From: Aliivibrio sifiae
Lineage (GTDB): Bacteria; Pseudomonadota; Gammaproteobacteria; Enterobacterales; Vibrionaceae
Assembly (NCBI RefSeq): GCF_002954715.1
Contig: NZ_MSCP01000001.1
Coordinates: 304,743 to 368,742 of the forward strand
Direction: 5' to 3'
Length of the DNA: 64,000 nucleotides
The notes below the pieces were generated by a model. The model did no database searches, had not been told where the DNA came from, and saw nothing but the letters and a program-made list of their open reading frames with translations. Shown piece after piece: positions 9,555-21,104 of this stretch. Positions within the stretch are counted from its first letter, which is position 1; the number at the start of each line of letters is the position of its first letter. The position numbers and the translations under genes were made by a program.

Positions 9555-12500
9555 TGTCTGACCCTAAATTTGTACACCTTAGAGTTCATAGTGATTTCTC
9601 ACTTGTTGATGGCCTTTCTAAAGTCCCACCATTAGTAAAGAAAGTTGCTGAAATGAACATGCCAGCTATGGGATTAACTGATTTCACTAACTTATGTGGT
9701 TTAGTTAAGTATTATTTTGCTGCCCATGGCGCAGGTGTTAAACCTATTATAGGTGCAGATTTTACGGTTCAGTCAAAAGAATTTGGTAATGAACTGTTTA
9801 ACCTAACTGTCTTAGCAAAAAATAATGAAGGGTATAAAAACCTTACGTTATTAATATCAAAAGCATACCTACGCGGTCACGTTCAACATACTCCAGTAAT
9901 GGATAAAGAGTGGTTGATAGAGCATAGAGAAGGCTTAATTCTTCTTTCTGGCGGCAAAAATGGTGATGTAGGTAAGGCGCTGCTTAAAGGCAATAAAGAA
10001 CTTGCTGATGAATGTGTTGAGTTTTATCAAACCCATTTCCCTGAACACTATTATCTTGAATTAACTCGAACAGGTCGTTCTGATGAAGAAAGTTACCTTC
10101 ACTTTGCTGTAGAGTTAGCCGAAAAAGAAGGGTTGCCAGTTGTTGCTACCAATGATGTTCGCTTTATTAAAGCGGAAGATTTTGAAGCGCATGAAATTCG
10201 AGTAGCTATCCATGATGGCTTTACTTTAGTCGATCCCCGCCGACCAAGACTTTATAGTGAACAACAGTATTTACGTTCAGAAGATGAAATGTGTGAGCTG
10301 TTTTCTGATATACCAGAAGCGTTAGAAAACAGTGTTGAAATTGCAAAACGTTGTAATGTTACGGTACGTCTTGGGGAGTACTTTCTTCCGAATTTTCCAA
10401 CGGAAGGGATGAAAATTGAAGACTTCTTAGTTAAAAAATCTCAAGAAGGTTTGGAGCGACGTTTAGCCTTTTTGTTCCCTGATGAAAAAGTACGTTTAGA
10501 ACGAAGACCTGAATACGACGAACGTTTACAAATTGAATTAGACGTAGTTAACCAAATGGGTTTCCCAGGTTACTTCCTTATCGTAATGGAATTTATTCAG
10601 TGGTCTAAAGATAATGATATTCCTGTTGGTCCGGGTCGAGGGTCTGGTGCAGGTTCACTTGTTGCTTACGCCCTGGATATTACCGATCTTGATCCTCTCG
10701 AATACGATCTCCTTTTTGAACGATTCTTGAATCCTGAGCGTGTTTCCATGCCCGATTTCGATATCGATTTCTGTATGGATAAACGTGATCAGGTAATTGA
10801 TCATGTCGCTGAAATGTATGGTCGTGATGCGGTATCTCAAATCATTACCTTCGGTACCATGGCGGCAAAAGCGGTAATTCGAGATGTAGGCCGAGTTCTT
10901 GGGCATCCTTATGGTTTTGTTGATCGTCTTTCAAAACTAATCCCGCCAGATCCTGGTATGACATTAGCAAAAGCATTTGATGCTGAACCTCAACTTCCAG
11001 AGCTTTATAATGGCGATGAAGAAGTTAAAGCCTTGATTGATATGTGTCGAATCTTGGAAGGTTGTACGCGAAATGCAGGTAAACATGCGGGTGGTGTTGT
11101 TATTTCACCAACGACAATTACTGACTTTGCTCCATTGTATTGTGATGCGGATGGTAACTTCCCCGTAACACAGTTTGATAAGAATGACGTTGAAACTGCA
11201 GGTCTAGTTAAGTTCGACTTCTTGGGTTTAAGAACCTTAACCATTATTGATTGGGCTTTAGGGTTAGTAAATCCTCGCTTGAAGAAAGAAGGTAAAGATC
11301 CGGTACGTATTGAATCAATTCCTTTGGATGATCAAGCGTCATTTAGATTATTACAAAACTCAGAAACTACCGCGGTATTCCAATTGGAATCCCGTGGTAT
11401 GAAAGATCTGATCAAACGTCTACAACCAGATAGCTTTGAAGATATTATCGCATTAGTGGCACTATTCCGCCCTGGTCCATTGCAATCAGGCATGGTAGAT
11501 AACTTTATAGACCGTAAACATGGTCGAGAAGAAGTCTCTTATCCTGATGCTACTTGGCAGCATGAATCACTTAAAGAAACACTAGAACCAACTTACGGTA
11601 TCATTTTATACCAAGAACAAGTTATGCAAATCGCCCAGATCTTAGCGGGTTATACGCTAGGTGGTGCCGACATGCTTCGTCGTGCAATGGGTAAGAAAAA
11701 ACCTGAAGAAATGGCAAAGCAGCGTGGTACCTTTAAAGAAGGTGCGATTGCTAATGGCGTAGATGGTGAGTTGTCGATGAAAATCTTCGACTTGGTAGAA
11801 AAGTTTGCTGGTTATGGTTTTAACAAATCTCACTCAGCCGCTTATGCCTTAGTTTCTTATCAGACATTATGGTTAAAAACGCATTATCCTGCAGAGTTTA
11901 TGGCGGCGGTAATGACCGCTGATATGGATAACACCGATAAGATTATAGGTCTTGTTGATGAATGTTTCCGTATGAAGTTAAAAGTGCTTCCACCAGATGT
12001 TAATGCCGGTTTATATCGTTTCAATGTCGATGAAGATGGCGCGATTGTTTATGGTATTGGTGCGATTAAAGGGGTTGGTGAAGCGCCTATTGAGAATATC
12101 ATAGAGGCTCGTAATAAAGGCGGACATTTCCGTGATTTATTTGATTTTTGCTCTCGAATTGATACCAAAAAAACCAATAAGCGTGTGGTAGAAAAATTGA
12201 TCCGTTCTGGCGCATTAGACAGACTTGGCCCTCATCGTGCTGCATTGATGGCGTCATTAGATGATGCAATGAAAGCCGCTGGGCAACATCATCAAGCGGA
12301 ATCATTTGGTCAATCAGATATGTTTGGGGTGTTAACTCAAGCACCTGAAGAAGTTGAACAAGCGTATACACATGTTCCAAGATGGCCTGAAAAAGTATGG
12401 CTTGAAGGGGAGAGGGAAACATTAGGTCTCTATTTAACAGGTCACCCAGTTAACGCGTATATTAAAGAGTTATCTCGATATACAACGTGGCGTTTGAATG

Positions 12501-13033
12501 ATGCTCACGTTACCAGACGTGATCAAACTGTAACAGTTGCAGGTTTAGTTATTGCTGCTAGAGTAATGACCACAAAACGTGGCAGCCGGATCGGTTTAAT
12601 GACATTGGATGATAGATCCGGTCGAATGGAGGTCATGTTATTCTCAGATGCGCTTGATCGATACGCTGATTTGCTAGAAACTGACAAAATAGTGCTTGTT
12701 TCTGGACAGGTCAGCTTTGATGATTTCAATGGTGGGCTTAAAATGTCTGCCCGTGAAGTGATGTCATTGGGGGATGCACGAGAAAAATACGCTCGTGGAT
12801 TATCAGTTTCTGTTACAGAAGCACAAATTAACAATCAATTTTTTGAGCGCTTTAGTCAAATACTAGAGCCGAATCGGGCAGGGACTGTTCCGGTAAATGT
12901 ATATTATCAGCGAGCGAATGCTCGTGTTAAGTTGGTCTTAGGGACAGAGTGGCGAGTGACGCCAACAGACCAACTGATGGATGATTTGAAATCGTTGCTT
13001 GGCGAACAGCAAGTCGAGCTTGAATTTAACTAG
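9554..13033 (+). CDS. dnaE: DNA polymerase III alpha subunit
   Basis: Catalytic subunit of the replicative polymerase. 1159 aa, like E. coli (1160). An N-terminal PHP domain ([13 protein letters not shown] at residues 7-20) precedes the palm; the metal-binding aspartates Asp401 and Asp403 lie in MPDFDIDF. The tandem HhH region and the OB-fold near residues 985-1060 follow. It starts inside the rnhB stop. A short GC hairpin (13041-13064, AAGGCTGC/GCGGCCTT, no T tract) separates it from accA. Confidence 0.97.
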   Translation: MSDPKFVHLRVHSDFSLVDGLSKVPPLVKKVAEMNMPAMGLTDFTNLCGLVKYYFAAHGAGVKPIIGADFTVQSKEFGNELFNLTVLAKNNEGYKNLTLLISKAYLRGHVQHTPVMDKEWLIEHREGLILLSGGKNGDVGKALLKGNKELADECVEFYQTHFPEHYYLELTRTGRSDEESYLHFAVELAEKEGLPVVATNDVRFIKAEDFEAHEIRVAIHDGFTLVDPRRPRLYSEQQYLRSEDEMCELFSDIPEALENSVEIAKRCNVTVRLGEYFLPNFPTEGMKIEDFLVKKSQEGLERRLAFLFPDEKVRLERRPEYDERLQIELDVVNQMGFPGYFLIVMEFIQWSKDNDIPVGPGRGSGAGSLVAYALDITDLDPLEYDLLFERFLNPERVSMPDFDIDFCMDKRDQVIDHVAEMYGRDAVSQIITFGTMAAKAVIRDVGRVLGHPYGFVDRLSKLIPPDPGMTLAKAFDAEPQLPELYNGDEEVKALIDMCRILEGCTRNAGKHAGGVVISPTTITDFAPLYCDADGNFPVTQFDKNDVETAGLVKFDFLGLRTLTIIDWALGLVNPRLKKEGKDPVRIESIPLDDQASFRLLQNSETTAVFQLESRGMKDLIKRLQPDSFEDIIALVALFRPGPLQSGMVDNFIDRKHGREEVSYPDATWQHESLKETLEPTYGIILYQEQVMQIAQILAGYTLGGADMLRRAMGKKKPEEMAKQRGTFKEGAIANGVDGELSMKIFDLVEKFAGYGFNKSHSAAYALVSYQTLWLKTHYPAEFMAAVMTADMDNTDKIIGLVDECFRMKLKVLPPDVNAGLYRFNVDEDGAIVYGIGAIKGVGEAPIENIIEARNKGGHFRDLFDFCSRIDTKKTNKRVVEKLIRSGALDRLGPHRAALMASLDDAMKAAGQHHQAESFGQSDMFGVLTQAPEEVEQAYTHVPRWPEKVWLEGERETLGLYLTGHPVNAYIKELSRYTTWRLNDAHVTRRDQTVTVAGLVIAARVMTTKRGSRIGLMTLDDRSGRMEVMLFSDALDRYADLLETDKIVLVSGQVSFDDFNGGLKMSAREVMSLGDAREKYARGLSVSVTEAQINNQFFERFSQILEPNRAGTVPVNVYYQRANARVKLVLGTEWRVTPTDQLMDDLKSLLGEQQVELEFN

Positions 13034-13084
13034 AATAAGTAAGGCTGCTAATTTGAGCGGCCTTGAACTAATAAGGATTCTTTA

Positions 13085-14044
13085 ATGAGCCTAAATTTTC
13101 TTGAATTTGAAAAACCAATTGCAGAACTAGAAGCTAAAATTGAAGCGCTGCGTGATATTTCTCGCCGTGGTGGAGATAATACGCTTGATCTAGAAAAAGA
13201 AATTAAGCAATTAGAAGATAAATGTTTAGAGCTTAAAAAGAAAACATTTAGTGACTTAGGTGCGTGGGAAGTTGCACAACTTGCTCGTCACCCTGAGCGT
13301 CCATATGTACTAGATTACATCGAACACATGTTTACAGAGTTTGATGAACTGGCCGGTGATCGTGCTTTTGCTGATGATAAAGCATTAGTTGGTGGTATGG
13401 CTCGTTTAGATGGTCGTCCTGTTATGATTATTGGTCATCAAAAAGGTCGTGGTACTAAAGAAAAAGTACTTCGTAACTTTGGTATGCCAAAACCAGAAGG
13501 TTACCGTAAAGCAAAACGTTTAATGCAAATGGCTGAGCGTTTTAAAATGCCTATCATTACTTTCATCGATACCGCTGGTGCTTATCCTGGTGTTGGCGCT
13601 GAAGAGCGTGGACAATCTGAAGCTATCGCAATGAACTTAAAAATCATGTCGGAACTAAGTGTTCCTGTGATTTGTAATGTTGTTGGTGAAGGTGGCTCTG
13701 GTGGAGCATTAGCCATTGGCGTAGGTGATTACGTGAATATGCTTCAATACTCTACTTATTCAGTAATTTCTCCTGAAGGTTGTGCATCAATCTTATGGCG
13801 TGATTCAGATAAAGCCCCACAAGCTGCTGAAGCGATGGGTCTTGTTGCACCTCGCTTAAAAGAGCTTGAATTGATTGATACGATTATTGATGAGCCTCTA
13901 GGTGGAGCACATCGTGATCATAAAGCAACGGCTGAAAATATTAAGGCTCGTTTAATTGAACAATTAAACGAATTAGCAGGCTTTGACGAAGAAGCATTGC
14001 TTGATCGTCGTTACCAACGTCTAATGAACTACGGTTACTGCTGA
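13085..14044 (+). CDS. accA: Acetyl-CoA carboxylase carboxyltransferase subunit alpha
   Basis: Alpha subunit of the carboxyltransferase that moves the carboxyl group from carboxybiotin to acetyl-CoA, the committed step of fatty acid synthesis. 319 aa, as in E. coli. The N-terminal coiled helices ([15 protein letters not shown]), the crotonase-like core with [10 protein letters not shown], and the [14 protein letters not shown] segment are clear. AAGGA precedes the ATG. It follows dnaE as in E. coli, and a strong terminator follows. Confidence 0.96.
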   Translation: MSLNFLEFEKPIAELEAKIEALRDISRRGGDNTLDLEKEIKQLEDKCLELKKKTFSDLGAWEVAQLARHPERPYVLDYIEHMFTEFDELAGDRAFADDKALVGGMARLDGRPVMIIGHQKGRGTKEKVLRNFGMPKPEGYRKAKRLMQMAERFKMPIITFIDTAGAYPGVGAEERGQSEAIAMNLKIMSELSVPVICNVVGEGGSGGALAIGVGDYVNMLQYSTYSVISPEGCASILWRDSDKAPQAAEAMGLVAPRLKELELIDTIIDEPLGGAHRDHKATAENIKARLIEQLNELAGFDEEALLDRRYQRLMNYGYC

Positions 14045-14070
14045 TAATTTCGGTCAGATAGAGTAAAGTG

Positions 14071-14097
14071 AAAGCGAGCCTAAGTGCTCGCTTTTTT
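14071..14097 (+). terminator. Intrinsic terminator after accA
   Basis: Perfect 9-bp stem AAAGCGAGC / GCTCGCTTT (14071-14079, 14086-14094) with a 6-base loop and following T run. It ends the long rseP-accA transcript and lies 20 bases before the tilS start. Confidence 0.8.
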
Positions 14098-14116
14098 ATT
14101 ATCTGGACATACTGTT

Positions 14117-15460
14117 ATGCTTAACTCTCAATTCTCATCTCAATTAGATTCTTACCCTGTAGCCAAACCACATTTAGTAATTGCTTTAAGTGGTGGCATT
14201 GATTCTATGGTCTTGCTTCGTCTTGCCTCAATTTATGCTAAAGAGAAACAATTAGAATGTATTGCTGTTCATGTAAATCATGGATTGAGTCAGTATGCCT
14301 TTGATTGGGAAGCAGTATGCCAAGCACATTGTGATTTACTGTCTATTCCGCTCTATATTGAACGAGTGGAGCTGGTTGTTAGTGCGCAAGACAGCTTAGA
14401 AGAAGTTGCAAGAAAAGCCCGTTATCAAGCATTAGAAAAGTATATGCAAGCCAATAGTTTATTACTCACAGGTCAGCATCAGGATGATCAGGTTGAAACC
14501 TTTTTTCTAGCATTAAAAAGAGGCAGTGGTCCGACTGGGTTATCTTCAATGCCTTCAATTATCCCATTATTAAAAGGGTATAAATGTCGTCCATTATTGA
14601 CTCAATCTCGCTCTAATATTGAAGCATATGCTCACGATAATAAATTAGGATGGGTTGAGGATGAGAGTAATAACGATACGCGCTTTGACCGAAATTTTTT
14701 ACGACATCAAGTTGTGCCTAATTTAGTTAAACGTTGGCCAAACTTTGGTTCTACGGTGTCACGCAGTGCTCAACTATGTGCAGAACAAGAAAGCTTACTT
14801 ACTGAATTGCTTGAACCAAAATTAACAGCATTTCAAGATGCTTATTGTGGGATTTCTATTTCACAGTTAGATAAAGAGTCTGAACTGGCTCGTAATATGT
14901 TACTTCGACTATGGCTGAAACAATTCTCCATCCCCATGCCTAGTCAAACTCAGTTGAAAATATTGTGGACTGAAGTTGCAAAAGCAAAAGAAGACGCAAA
15001 TCCATCTTTAGTATTGGGTTTAATTCAATTAAGACGTTTTCAAAATAATTTATATTGTTTACCTCAGTATGAAGATCTTTCGTTTTGGAAATGCGAACTG
15101 CAACAAATGATAGAATTGCCAGATAATCTTGGGTGGCTCGCGTTAGAGCATCAGTCTGCGGGAATTAAACATAATGAAGCAGACCGTGAAACAGGGTTAT
15201 TATTAAGAGCTCCTTTAAAACATGAAAAAGTAGAAGTGCGTTTTAATATTCAAGGGCTTTCCCCTCATCCTGAAACTCGAGATCACAGCCGTAAAATGAA
15301 AAAATTGTACCAAGAGTATGGGATCCCAAGTTGGCAGAGAGCAAGATTACCAATGGTTTTTTATAATGAAGAACTTGCTGCTGTTGCAGGGTTGTTTGTC
15401 TGTAAGGCATTTTCAGGTGAAGAGTGTGAGCTGATCTGGAAGAAATCAGGCTTAAAATAG
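14117..15460 (+). CDS. tilS: tRNA(Ile)-lysidine synthase TilS
   Basis: ATP-dependent enzyme that attaches lysine to C34 of the CAU anticodon tRNA-Ile, switching decoding from AUG to AUA. The PP-loop motif SGGIDS is at residues 25-30 with the ATG at 14117; the family usually begins about here, so the upstream GTG at 14084, which falls inside the terminator hairpin, was rejected. N-terminal NTPase domain (about 1-220), linker, and C-terminal TilS domain (about 370-440, PHPETRDHSRKMKKLYQE region) are present. 447 aa. Confidence 0.94.
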   Translation: MLNSQFSSQLDSYPVAKPHLVIALSGGIDSMVLLRLASIYAKEKQLECIAVHVNHGLSQYAFDWEAVCQAHCDLLSIPLYIERVELVVSAQDSLEEVARKARYQALEKYMQANSLLLTGQHQDDQVETFFLALKRGSGPTGLSSMPSIIPLLKGYKCRPLLTQSRSNIEAYAHDNKLGWVEDESNNDTRFDRNFLRHQVVPNLVKRWPNFGSTVSRSAQLCAEQESLLTELLEPKLTAFQDAYCGISISQLDKESELARNMLLRLWLKQFSIPMPSQTQLKILWTEVAKAKEDANPSLVLGLIQLRRFQNNLYCLPQYEDLSFWKCELQQMIELPDNLGWLALEHQSAGIKHNEADRETGLLLRAPLKHEKVEVRFNIQGLSPHPETRDHSRKMKKLYQEYGIPSWQRARLPMVFYNEELAAVAGLFVCKAFSGEECELIWKKSGLK

Positions 15461-15512
15461 ACATTTAGCATGAACTTGTCAAAATGATAGTAAATATGAA
15501 TGGAGCAATATT

Positions 15513-15824
15513 ATGAAAAAAACAATTGGACTAGCAATGATCGTATTAATGGCTTCAGCGCCGACATTTGCAGCGGGTGATGCTGCAGCTGGGCAAGCGA
15601 AATCAGCGATTTGTGCCTCTTGTCATGGCGCTGATGGTATTGCTGTTATCCCCGGTTACCCAAACTTAAAAGGGCAAAATGCTCAATATATCGAGTCATC
15701 ATTAAAAGCATATAAAAATAAAGAACGTAATGGTGGTAACTCAGCAATAATGCAACCGATGGCTGCAATGTTGAATGATGCAGATATGGCTAATTTAGCT
15801 GCTTATTATTCTGCAATGAAGTAA
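15513..15824 (+). CDS. Small exported c-type cytochrome
   Basis: 103 aa class I cytochrome c of the c553/c4-half type. An N-terminal signal peptide (MKKTIGLAMIVLMASAPTFAA) is followed by a single CASCH heme-binding motif and the family's GADG and NLKGQNAQYI segments; a methionine near the C-terminus (MQPMAAML) is the likely axial ligand. It should act as a periplasmic electron carrier; its partner oxidase or reductase is not identifiable from the context. TGGAGC precedes the ATG. It stands alone between tilS and glnB. Confidence 0.88.
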   Translation: MKKTIGLAMIVLMASAPTFAAGDAAAGQAKSAICASCHGADGIAVIPGYPNLKGQNAQYIESSLKAYKNKERNGGNSAIMQPMAAMLNDADMANLAAYYSAMK

Positions 15825-15907
15825 GCCTAAATCAACTAATGCCATTCCTAGGTTGTATGTTCTCTTTAGCTCAAGGATAATAGGCTAATAGTATTTATGA
15901 ATGTTAA

Positions 15908-16255
<348 letters not shown>

Positions 16256-16310
16256 TACCCACATGAACACCAGTATCTGCTAATCTAGTTAGCATTATTA
16301 CTATTTAAGG

Positions 16311-16338
16311 AAGGAGTGATGATTCGCTCCTTTTTTTG
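16311..16338 (+). terminator. Intrinsic terminator after glnB
   Basis: 8-bp stem AAGGAGTG / CGCTCCTT (16311-16318, 16325-16332, one G-T pair), 6-base loop and a run of T. It ends only a few bases before the next start codon at 16342. Confidence 0.75.
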
Positions 16339-16341
16339 TTT

Positions 16342-17211
16342 ATGAAAAAGAGAACGTTATTTTTATCTGGTTCAGCGTTATTAGTTGGGCTAGCTCTCGC
16401 CGCTAAATCAATTGTATTTACAGTTCCTCTCGAACCTGAATTGATTGAACTCTCTAATATTACTCCTGATGCACCGTTAACGTATCAGTCTGGTTGTACT
16501 CAATTTACTACTTCAACACCAATCGATCGCCATGGTCAATTGAATGTCTTAGTTTGGAATATTTACAAACAACAGAAAGACGATTGGAAAGCAGCATTAA
16601 ATTCATTAACGATCTCTTCTGATTTAGTGTTATTGCAAGAAGCCAGTTTGACACCGGAATTAAAACAATTTGTGGTGGATAAATCGTACTCTGCTGAGTT
16701 GGTAAGAGCTTTCGATATATTTGATACAAGTGCTGGTGTTTTAACATTAGCAAAAGAGTCGGCTGAAAAAGTGTGTGCGCATACCGCGATAGAACCTTGG
16801 CTACGGCTACCTAAATCAGCACTTCTCTCTGAGTACCCTTTGTCAGATAAACAGACGTTAATGGTAGTAAATATTCATGCCATTAATTTTACATTAGGAA
16901 CTGAAGATTATAAAAATCAAATTGAAGCATTATCACAAGAGGTAAAGCAGCATGATGGCCCTTTGATTATTGCTGGTGATTTTAATTCATGGAGTAATGA
17001 TAGGTTGGAAACGTTGCAACAACAGGTGAAGACATTAGATTTAAAAGAAGTGTTATTTACTCCTGATGATCGTATGCGTTTTATTACAGGTTTACCGTTA
17101 GATCATATTTTTTATCGTGGCCTAGAAGTAACAGAAGCGCACTCTATGAAGAGTAACGCTTCTGATCATAATCCGCTACAGGTCAGTTTTAGCCTGAAAA
17201 CGCAGTTATAA
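16342..17211 (+). CDS. Endonuclease/exonuclease/phosphatase family protein, YafD-like
   Basis: 289 aa protein of the EEP superfamily resembling E. coli YafD (UPF0294), whose cellular role is not settled. An N-terminal hydrophobic segment (about residues 5-25) suggests a signal anchor. EEP motifs are visible: NVLVWNIYK, LLQEAS (catalytic Glu), IIAGDFNSW (Asp/Asn) and SDHNPL (Asp-His) near the C-terminus. The ATG at 16342 was chosen; it directly follows the glnB terminator, which leaves little room for a good ribosome binding site. Its position beside mltD/gloB/rnhA/dnaQ matches the E. coli yafD neighbourhood. A nuclease or phosphatase substrate cannot be assigned. Confidence 0.82.
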   Translation: MKKRTLFLSGSALLVGLALAAKSIVFTVPLEPELIELSNITPDAPLTYQSGCTQFTTSTPIDRHGQLNVLVWNIYKQQKDDWKAALNSLTISSDLVLLQEASLTPELKQFVVDKSYSAELVRAFDIFDTSAGVLTLAKESAEKVCAHTAIEPWLRLPKSALLSEYPLSDKQTLMVVNIHAINFTLGTEDYKNQIEALSQEVKQHDGPLIIAGDFNSWSNDRLETLQQQVKTLDLKEVLFTPDDRMRFITGLPLDHIFYRGLEVTEAHSMKSNASDHNPLQVSFSLKTQL

Positions 17212-17881
17212 AGCCCCACAACGTAAAACAAGTAACCCAAGGAAGGATTGCTATTATTAATGCTTTAGAACGCTCTAAATCTGTCCATGCGCCCAAGACA
17301 GCATAGCTTAGTGCTATATACCACGGCATAAGCAGTGGGAAAGAACTTGCATAAGCAGACCAGTGGTCTGTCATAGGCAGTTTAATTAAACCATTTAGAC
17401 TATTTAAGTCAGCAGCGTAAGGCATGATATTCGCATGATTTAATAAAAGACTAGCGTAACTAGCAATGTCACCAATCAGTGCAGGGAACATAACAATGGT
17501 GCTACCTGCAATCCATTTAAAATAGCTGTGTTGGTATTGGTTTTGCTTTGTAGCCAATTTAAACCATAGCGCTAATAATAAGATGGTTGCTGTTCGTCCC
17601 ATAACATCATTAATTACCTCACCAGCTAACAAAATTTCTTTGGTTAGCCATTCACCTTGAACTTGGCCGCCAACACTTTCTATTTGAGCGGTTAAGTTCG
17701 TAGTTACCCATTCAAAATTGACTAGGTCAAAATAGGTTCCCCAGAACATAAATGGTGCAAAGATAAGTAAAACATAAGGTAGCCAAGCCCATTTACCTCG
17801 TTCATATAACGCGGCAAAACAATCAGCGGGAGAGCGAAATATATCGATCAATAAAATTAATGGATTTGAAGAAGGTGTCAT
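17189..17881 (-). CDS. YIP1-family inner-membrane protein
   Basis: 230 aa polytopic membrane protein with about five hydrophobic segments and a YIP1-like fold (opening NPLILLIDIFRSPADCF resembles the family's start). Function unknown. Its ATG overlaps the stop codon of mltD (ATGA), so the two are cotranscribed and probably translationally coupled, which suggests but does not prove a role near the cell wall. Its 3' end overlaps the convergent YafD-like gene by 23 bases. Confidence 0.75.
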   Translation of the reverse strand: MTPSSNPLILLIDIFRSPADCFAALYERGKWAWLPYVLLIFAPFMFWGTYFDLVNFEWVTTNLTAQIESVGGQVQGEWLTKEILLAGEVINDVMGRTATILLLALWFKLATKQNQYQHSYFKWIAGSTIVMFPALIGDIASYASLLLNHANIMPYAADLNSLNGLIKLPMTDHWSAYASSFPLLMPWYIALSYAVLGAWTDLERSKALIIAILPWVTCFTLWGFITAFSG

Positions 17882-19431
17882 ACGTTTACCTTAGTAACAT
17901 CAACGTAAAGTTTTAATTTTTGTCCTGGCTTAATATAAGAGCCACGTTCGATGTTATTCCATTTCATGATATCTGTCACAGAGACACTGAATTTCTGTGC
18001 GATAGAGCTTAGGTTGTCACCTTGTCTGATTTGATAATTTACAGTTCGGATGATTGCACCATCAGAGCTGTTTTTCCAAATAACTAAATTTTGACCTACA
18101 CGTAATGAATCTTTTGGTGCCATGCCGTTCCATTTTGCTAGATCTCGGTATGAAATCGAGTTGTCACGAGCAATACTCCATAAGCTTTCACCGTCTTTAA
18201 CTTTATGAGCTAATTTGTATTTCCCTTTTGCTTTAGCTTGAGTCTTTTTTAAACGTTGTGGAGCACTTAATGCATATGTTTTATTCCCTTGAGATGCTGT
18301 TGGGATTAACAAGTATTGTCCAACGCGAATACTAGAACCATTCAAATCATTGGTTTGTTCAATAATATTCGTTGTCGTGTTGTGCTTAACAGCTAATTGA
18401 CTGATGGTATCGCCTGGTTGAACTTTATAGCGAACAACTTTCATTGTTTTATTCGCGTTCTTTTTCAAGTTGGCATTGAACTGGTCAACATGCTCAATCG
18501 GTAATAATAAATGGTAAGGACCATCTGGAGAGGTAGCCCATTGATTATAAGCAGGGTTGTAACCTTGTAATTCCGTGATTGAAATACCAGCAAACTCTGC
18601 CGCAATAGCAAGATCTAATTGTTGTTTAGGATCTACCATTTCAAGAACGGGTTTATTTGGGATTGGTGGCAGTTCTACACCGTATTTTTCATGATTTTTT
18701 ATAATATCAGCAAGAGCAAGTAATTTAGGAACATAACCACTGGTTTCTTCTGGTAAATCTAATGAAAAGAAATCGGTTGGCTTACCTAGCTTTCTATTCT
18801 TAGTCATGGCTCTTGATACTCGACCAGCACCGCTGTTGTAAGATGCAATTGAATTTTGCCAGTCACCATCGAAGCGGCTATCAAAATATTCCATATAATC
18901 TAAAGCAGCATTTGTTGCCGCAGGGACATCGCGGCGACCGTCATACCACCAGTTGCGCTCTAATTTAAAGCGATCAGCAGTACCTGGAACGAATTGCCAT
19001 AGACCTGCTGCACTGCCATGTGAATAAGCAAATGGGTCAAACGCACTTTCTACAACCGGAAGAAGGACTAATTCCATAGGTAAGCCTCGTTTTTCAATCT
19101 CAACCGTGATCATATACAAGAAAGGTTGTGCTCGTTTTGCCACTGTTCGTAAATGACTTGGATGTTTTATGTACCAGTTACGATAATAATCAACTGACTT
19201 TTGGTCTGGAATTGGCATCTCTAATTGCATTGCAATACGTTGCCAAACATCTTCTTGTTCTTGAGGCGTTAAAGTTGGTTTTTCAACTGGCTTTACTTCA
19301 GAAGGTGTCGAGTCTGTTTTTGAAGGAATTGTAACCGTTGAGGTGGTTTCAGTCTGAGTCTGCTCTGGAGGAGGTGCGGTTTGGCAGCCTGCTAATAGCG
19401 CTAATCCAATCCAATGGAATTTCAGTTTCAT
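17878..19431 (-). CDS. mltD: Membrane-bound lytic murein transglycosylase D
   Basis: Lipoprotein that cleaves the glycan strands of peptidoglycan with formation of 1,6-anhydro-muramic acid. 517 aa. Lipobox LLAGC places the acylated Cys at residue 16. The SLT domain (about residues 100-260) carries the catalytic Glu in PVVESAFDPFAYS followed by AAGLWQF. Three LysM repeats lie at about 335-380, 405-450 and 465-510, one more than E. coli MltD. It neighbours gloB as in enterics and overlaps the YIP1-family gene downstream. Confidence 0.94.
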   Translation of the reverse strand: MKLKFHWIGLALLAGCQTAPPPEQTQTETTSTVTIPSKTDSTPSEVKPVEKPTLTPQEQEDVWQRIAMQLEMPIPDQKSVDYYRNWYIKHPSHLRTVAKRAQPFLYMITVEIEKRGLPMELVLLPVVESAFDPFAYSHGSAAGLWQFVPGTADRFKLERNWWYDGRRDVPAATNAALDYMEYFDSRFDGDWQNSIASYNSGAGRVSRAMTKNRKLGKPTDFFSLDLPEETSGYVPKLLALADIIKNHEKYGVELPPIPNKPVLEMVDPKQQLDLAIAAEFAGISITELQGYNPAYNQWATSPDGPYHLLLPIEHVDQFNANLKKNANKTMKVVRYKVQPGDTISQLAVKHNTTTNIIEQTNDLNGSSIRVGQYLLIPTASQGNKTYALSAPQRLKKTQAKAKGKYKLAHKVKDGESLWSIARDNSISYRDLAKWNGMAPKDSLRVGQNLVIWKNSSDGAIIRTVNYQIRQGDNLSSIAQKFSVSVTDIMKWNNIERGSYIKPGQKLKLYVDVTKVNV

Positions 19432-19544
19432 TGTGTATTGCCTTCAGTGTGCTTATGCCAACATCACAGCATGATATTGGCATTCATATTTTTTATTTGG
19501 ACACGGATAATACGTTGCAACCACACATCAAACAAGTTTCATAC

Positions 19545-20303
19545 TTAAAACTCATCTTTCCATCTTCTTAATGCGGTAAAGGTCTCAAGTTCGGTACTCT
19601 CTGATACTTTATTTTCGACTGCTTTTTTTACACTGCTTTCATTTGTTCGTAAAAAAGGATTAATTAATTTTTCGCGCTGCATAGTGGATGGAATTGTCGA
19701 CTTTCCATTTGCTCGAAGGCGTAATACTTTTTCACGGTATTGTTGTAGGTAATCATTATCAGGCTCAACTGCTAATGCAAATGCTAAATTAGATGCAGTA
19801 TATTCATGAGCACAATATACTTCTGTTTCATCAGGCAGAGCGGCGAGTTTTTGTAGTGAATGAAACATTTGCTCAGCAGTACCTTCAAATAAGCGACCGC
19901 AACCAGCAGAAAACAATGCATCACCACAAAAAAGCTTTTCATCGCCAACATAAGCAATATGGCCTTTTGTATGCCCTTCAACACCAAGAATCATGAATTG
20001 TTCATTGAATAGTTCAACAAAATCACCATCACTTACTGGGTGAGTTAACGTTGGGATGGGTTCGCTCTCTGGGCCAACAACATTGATTCCAGGGAATTGA
20101 CGAACAAGCTCAGGAACCCCTCCAATATGATCATGGTGGTGGTGAGTAATCAAAATAGCATCTAAAATAAAATTATTCGCTTTAATACACTCTAAAACAG
20201 GTGTCGCGTCACCGGGATCAACAACAACACAATGATTATCATTGTTGTGAATTAACCAAATGTAATTATCATTAAATGCAGGTATGCTTTTTATTGATAG
20301 CAT
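19545..20303 (-). CDS. gloB: Hydroxyacylglutathione hydrolase (glyoxalase II)
   Basis: Metallo-beta-lactamase fold enzyme that hydrolyses S-lactoylglutathione to lactate and glutathione in methylglyoxal detoxification. 252 aa. The dinuclear metal motif THHHHDH is at residues 53-59 (His54, His56, Asp58, His59), with further ligands in EGHTKGH, CGDALF and YCAHEYT; the C-terminal HAGH domain follows. AAAGG precedes the ATG. It is divergent from the methyltransferase gene, 41 bases apart, as in the E. coli gloB-yafS pair. Confidence 0.95.
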   Translation of the reverse strand: MLSIKSIPAFNDNYIWLIHNNDNHCVVVDPGDATPVLECIKANNFILDAILITHHHHDHIGGVPELVRQFPGINVVGPESEPIPTLTHPVSDGDFVELFNEQFMILGVEGHTKGHIAYVGDEKLFCGDALFSAGCGRLFEGTAEQMFHSLQKLAALPDETEVYCAHEYTASNLAFALAVEPDNDYLQQYREKVLRLRANGKSTIPSTMQREKLINPFLRTNESSVKKAVENKVSESTELETFTALRRWKDEF

Positions 20304-20344
20304 TAACCTTTCTCCAAATTTTGTAGCGTAAATAGGTAACGATA

Positions 20345-21088
20345 TTGATTAAGCCAGCACTGCTTGATAAAAAAATTGAAAAACCGCATTCATGGTCTGA
20401 TATCCCTCACGGAGAGTGGATAGGAGAGCTAATTCAATCACGTCTGGATGAATGGTGCCCTAAACTGTTTGGTTACCATATGCTTAAAATTGGTGGGCTC
20501 AGTGCTGAGCTTGATAGTCGCTTCTGTAATATTAAACACCAAGTTAACCTAGATAACAAAAATTCATTAAAAAATATTGTCTCTGAATTGCCTCAATTGC
20601 CTTTTTTAGAAAAAAGTATTGATGCGTGTGTACTTGCTCATCAACTTGATTATTCGTCAGACCCTCACCAATTATTAAGAGAAGTCGATAGAGTTTTAAT
20701 TAATGATGGCTATGTTATTTTAACTGGCTTTAATCCGATGAGTGCAATAGGGTTAGCGAGTTTATTCCCATGGAGAAAAAATAACCTTCCATGGAGTGGC
20801 CGAATGTTTACGCCACACAGAATTAAAGATTGGCTTAGCGTATTAAATTTTGAAGTGGTCTACAGTGATTGCTTTGCGTTAGCGCCTTTAACTCGCTATC
20901 GAACCATATGGACATGGTTTGAGAATTTAGGTGGAGAGTCAGTAAAGCCAATTAGTGGGATTTATTTTCTTGTGGCAAGAAAAAGGACTTACCCATTAAG
21001 GCCTATAAAGTCGGCGTGGAAAAAGAAGCCTAAATTGGCTCCTATTTCAGTGGCGCAGACCCATCAAGGTAAAACTGAGTCAAAATAG
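20345..21088 (+). CDS. SAM-dependent methyltransferase, YafS-like
   Basis: 247 aa class I methyltransferase of the Methyltransf_11 type, equivalent by position and sequence to E. coli YafS, substrate unknown. The segment [20 protein letters not shown] followed by LLREVDRVL and [10 protein letters not shown] forms motifs post-I to III. TTG at 20345 is used because the conserved [12 protein letters not shown] part lies before the first internal ATG; AGG at 20332-20334 is suitably placed. It is divergent from gloB and convergent with rnhA. Confidence 0.8.
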   Translation: MIKPALLDKKIEKPHSWSDIPHGEWIGELIQSRLDEWCPKLFGYHMLKIGGLSAELDSRFCNIKHQVNLDNKNSLKNIVSELPQLPFLEKSIDACVLAHQLDYSSDPHQLLREVDRVLINDGYVILTGFNPMSAIGLASLFPWRKNNLPWSGRMFTPHRIKDWLSVLNFEVVYSDCFALAPLTRYRTIWTWFENLGGESVKPISGIYFLVARKRTYPLRPIKSAWKKKPKLAPISVAQTHQGKTESK

Positions 21089-21104
21089 CACGATGTTCAT
21101 AAAA

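Noticed and set aside
12099..12834. Two open frames above 100 codons opposite dnaE
   Set aside because: Within the conserved dnaE frame and without start signals.
13041..13064. GC hairpin between dnaE and accA as a terminator
   Set aside because: The 8-bp stem is real but is not followed by a T run; noted in the dnaE entry only.
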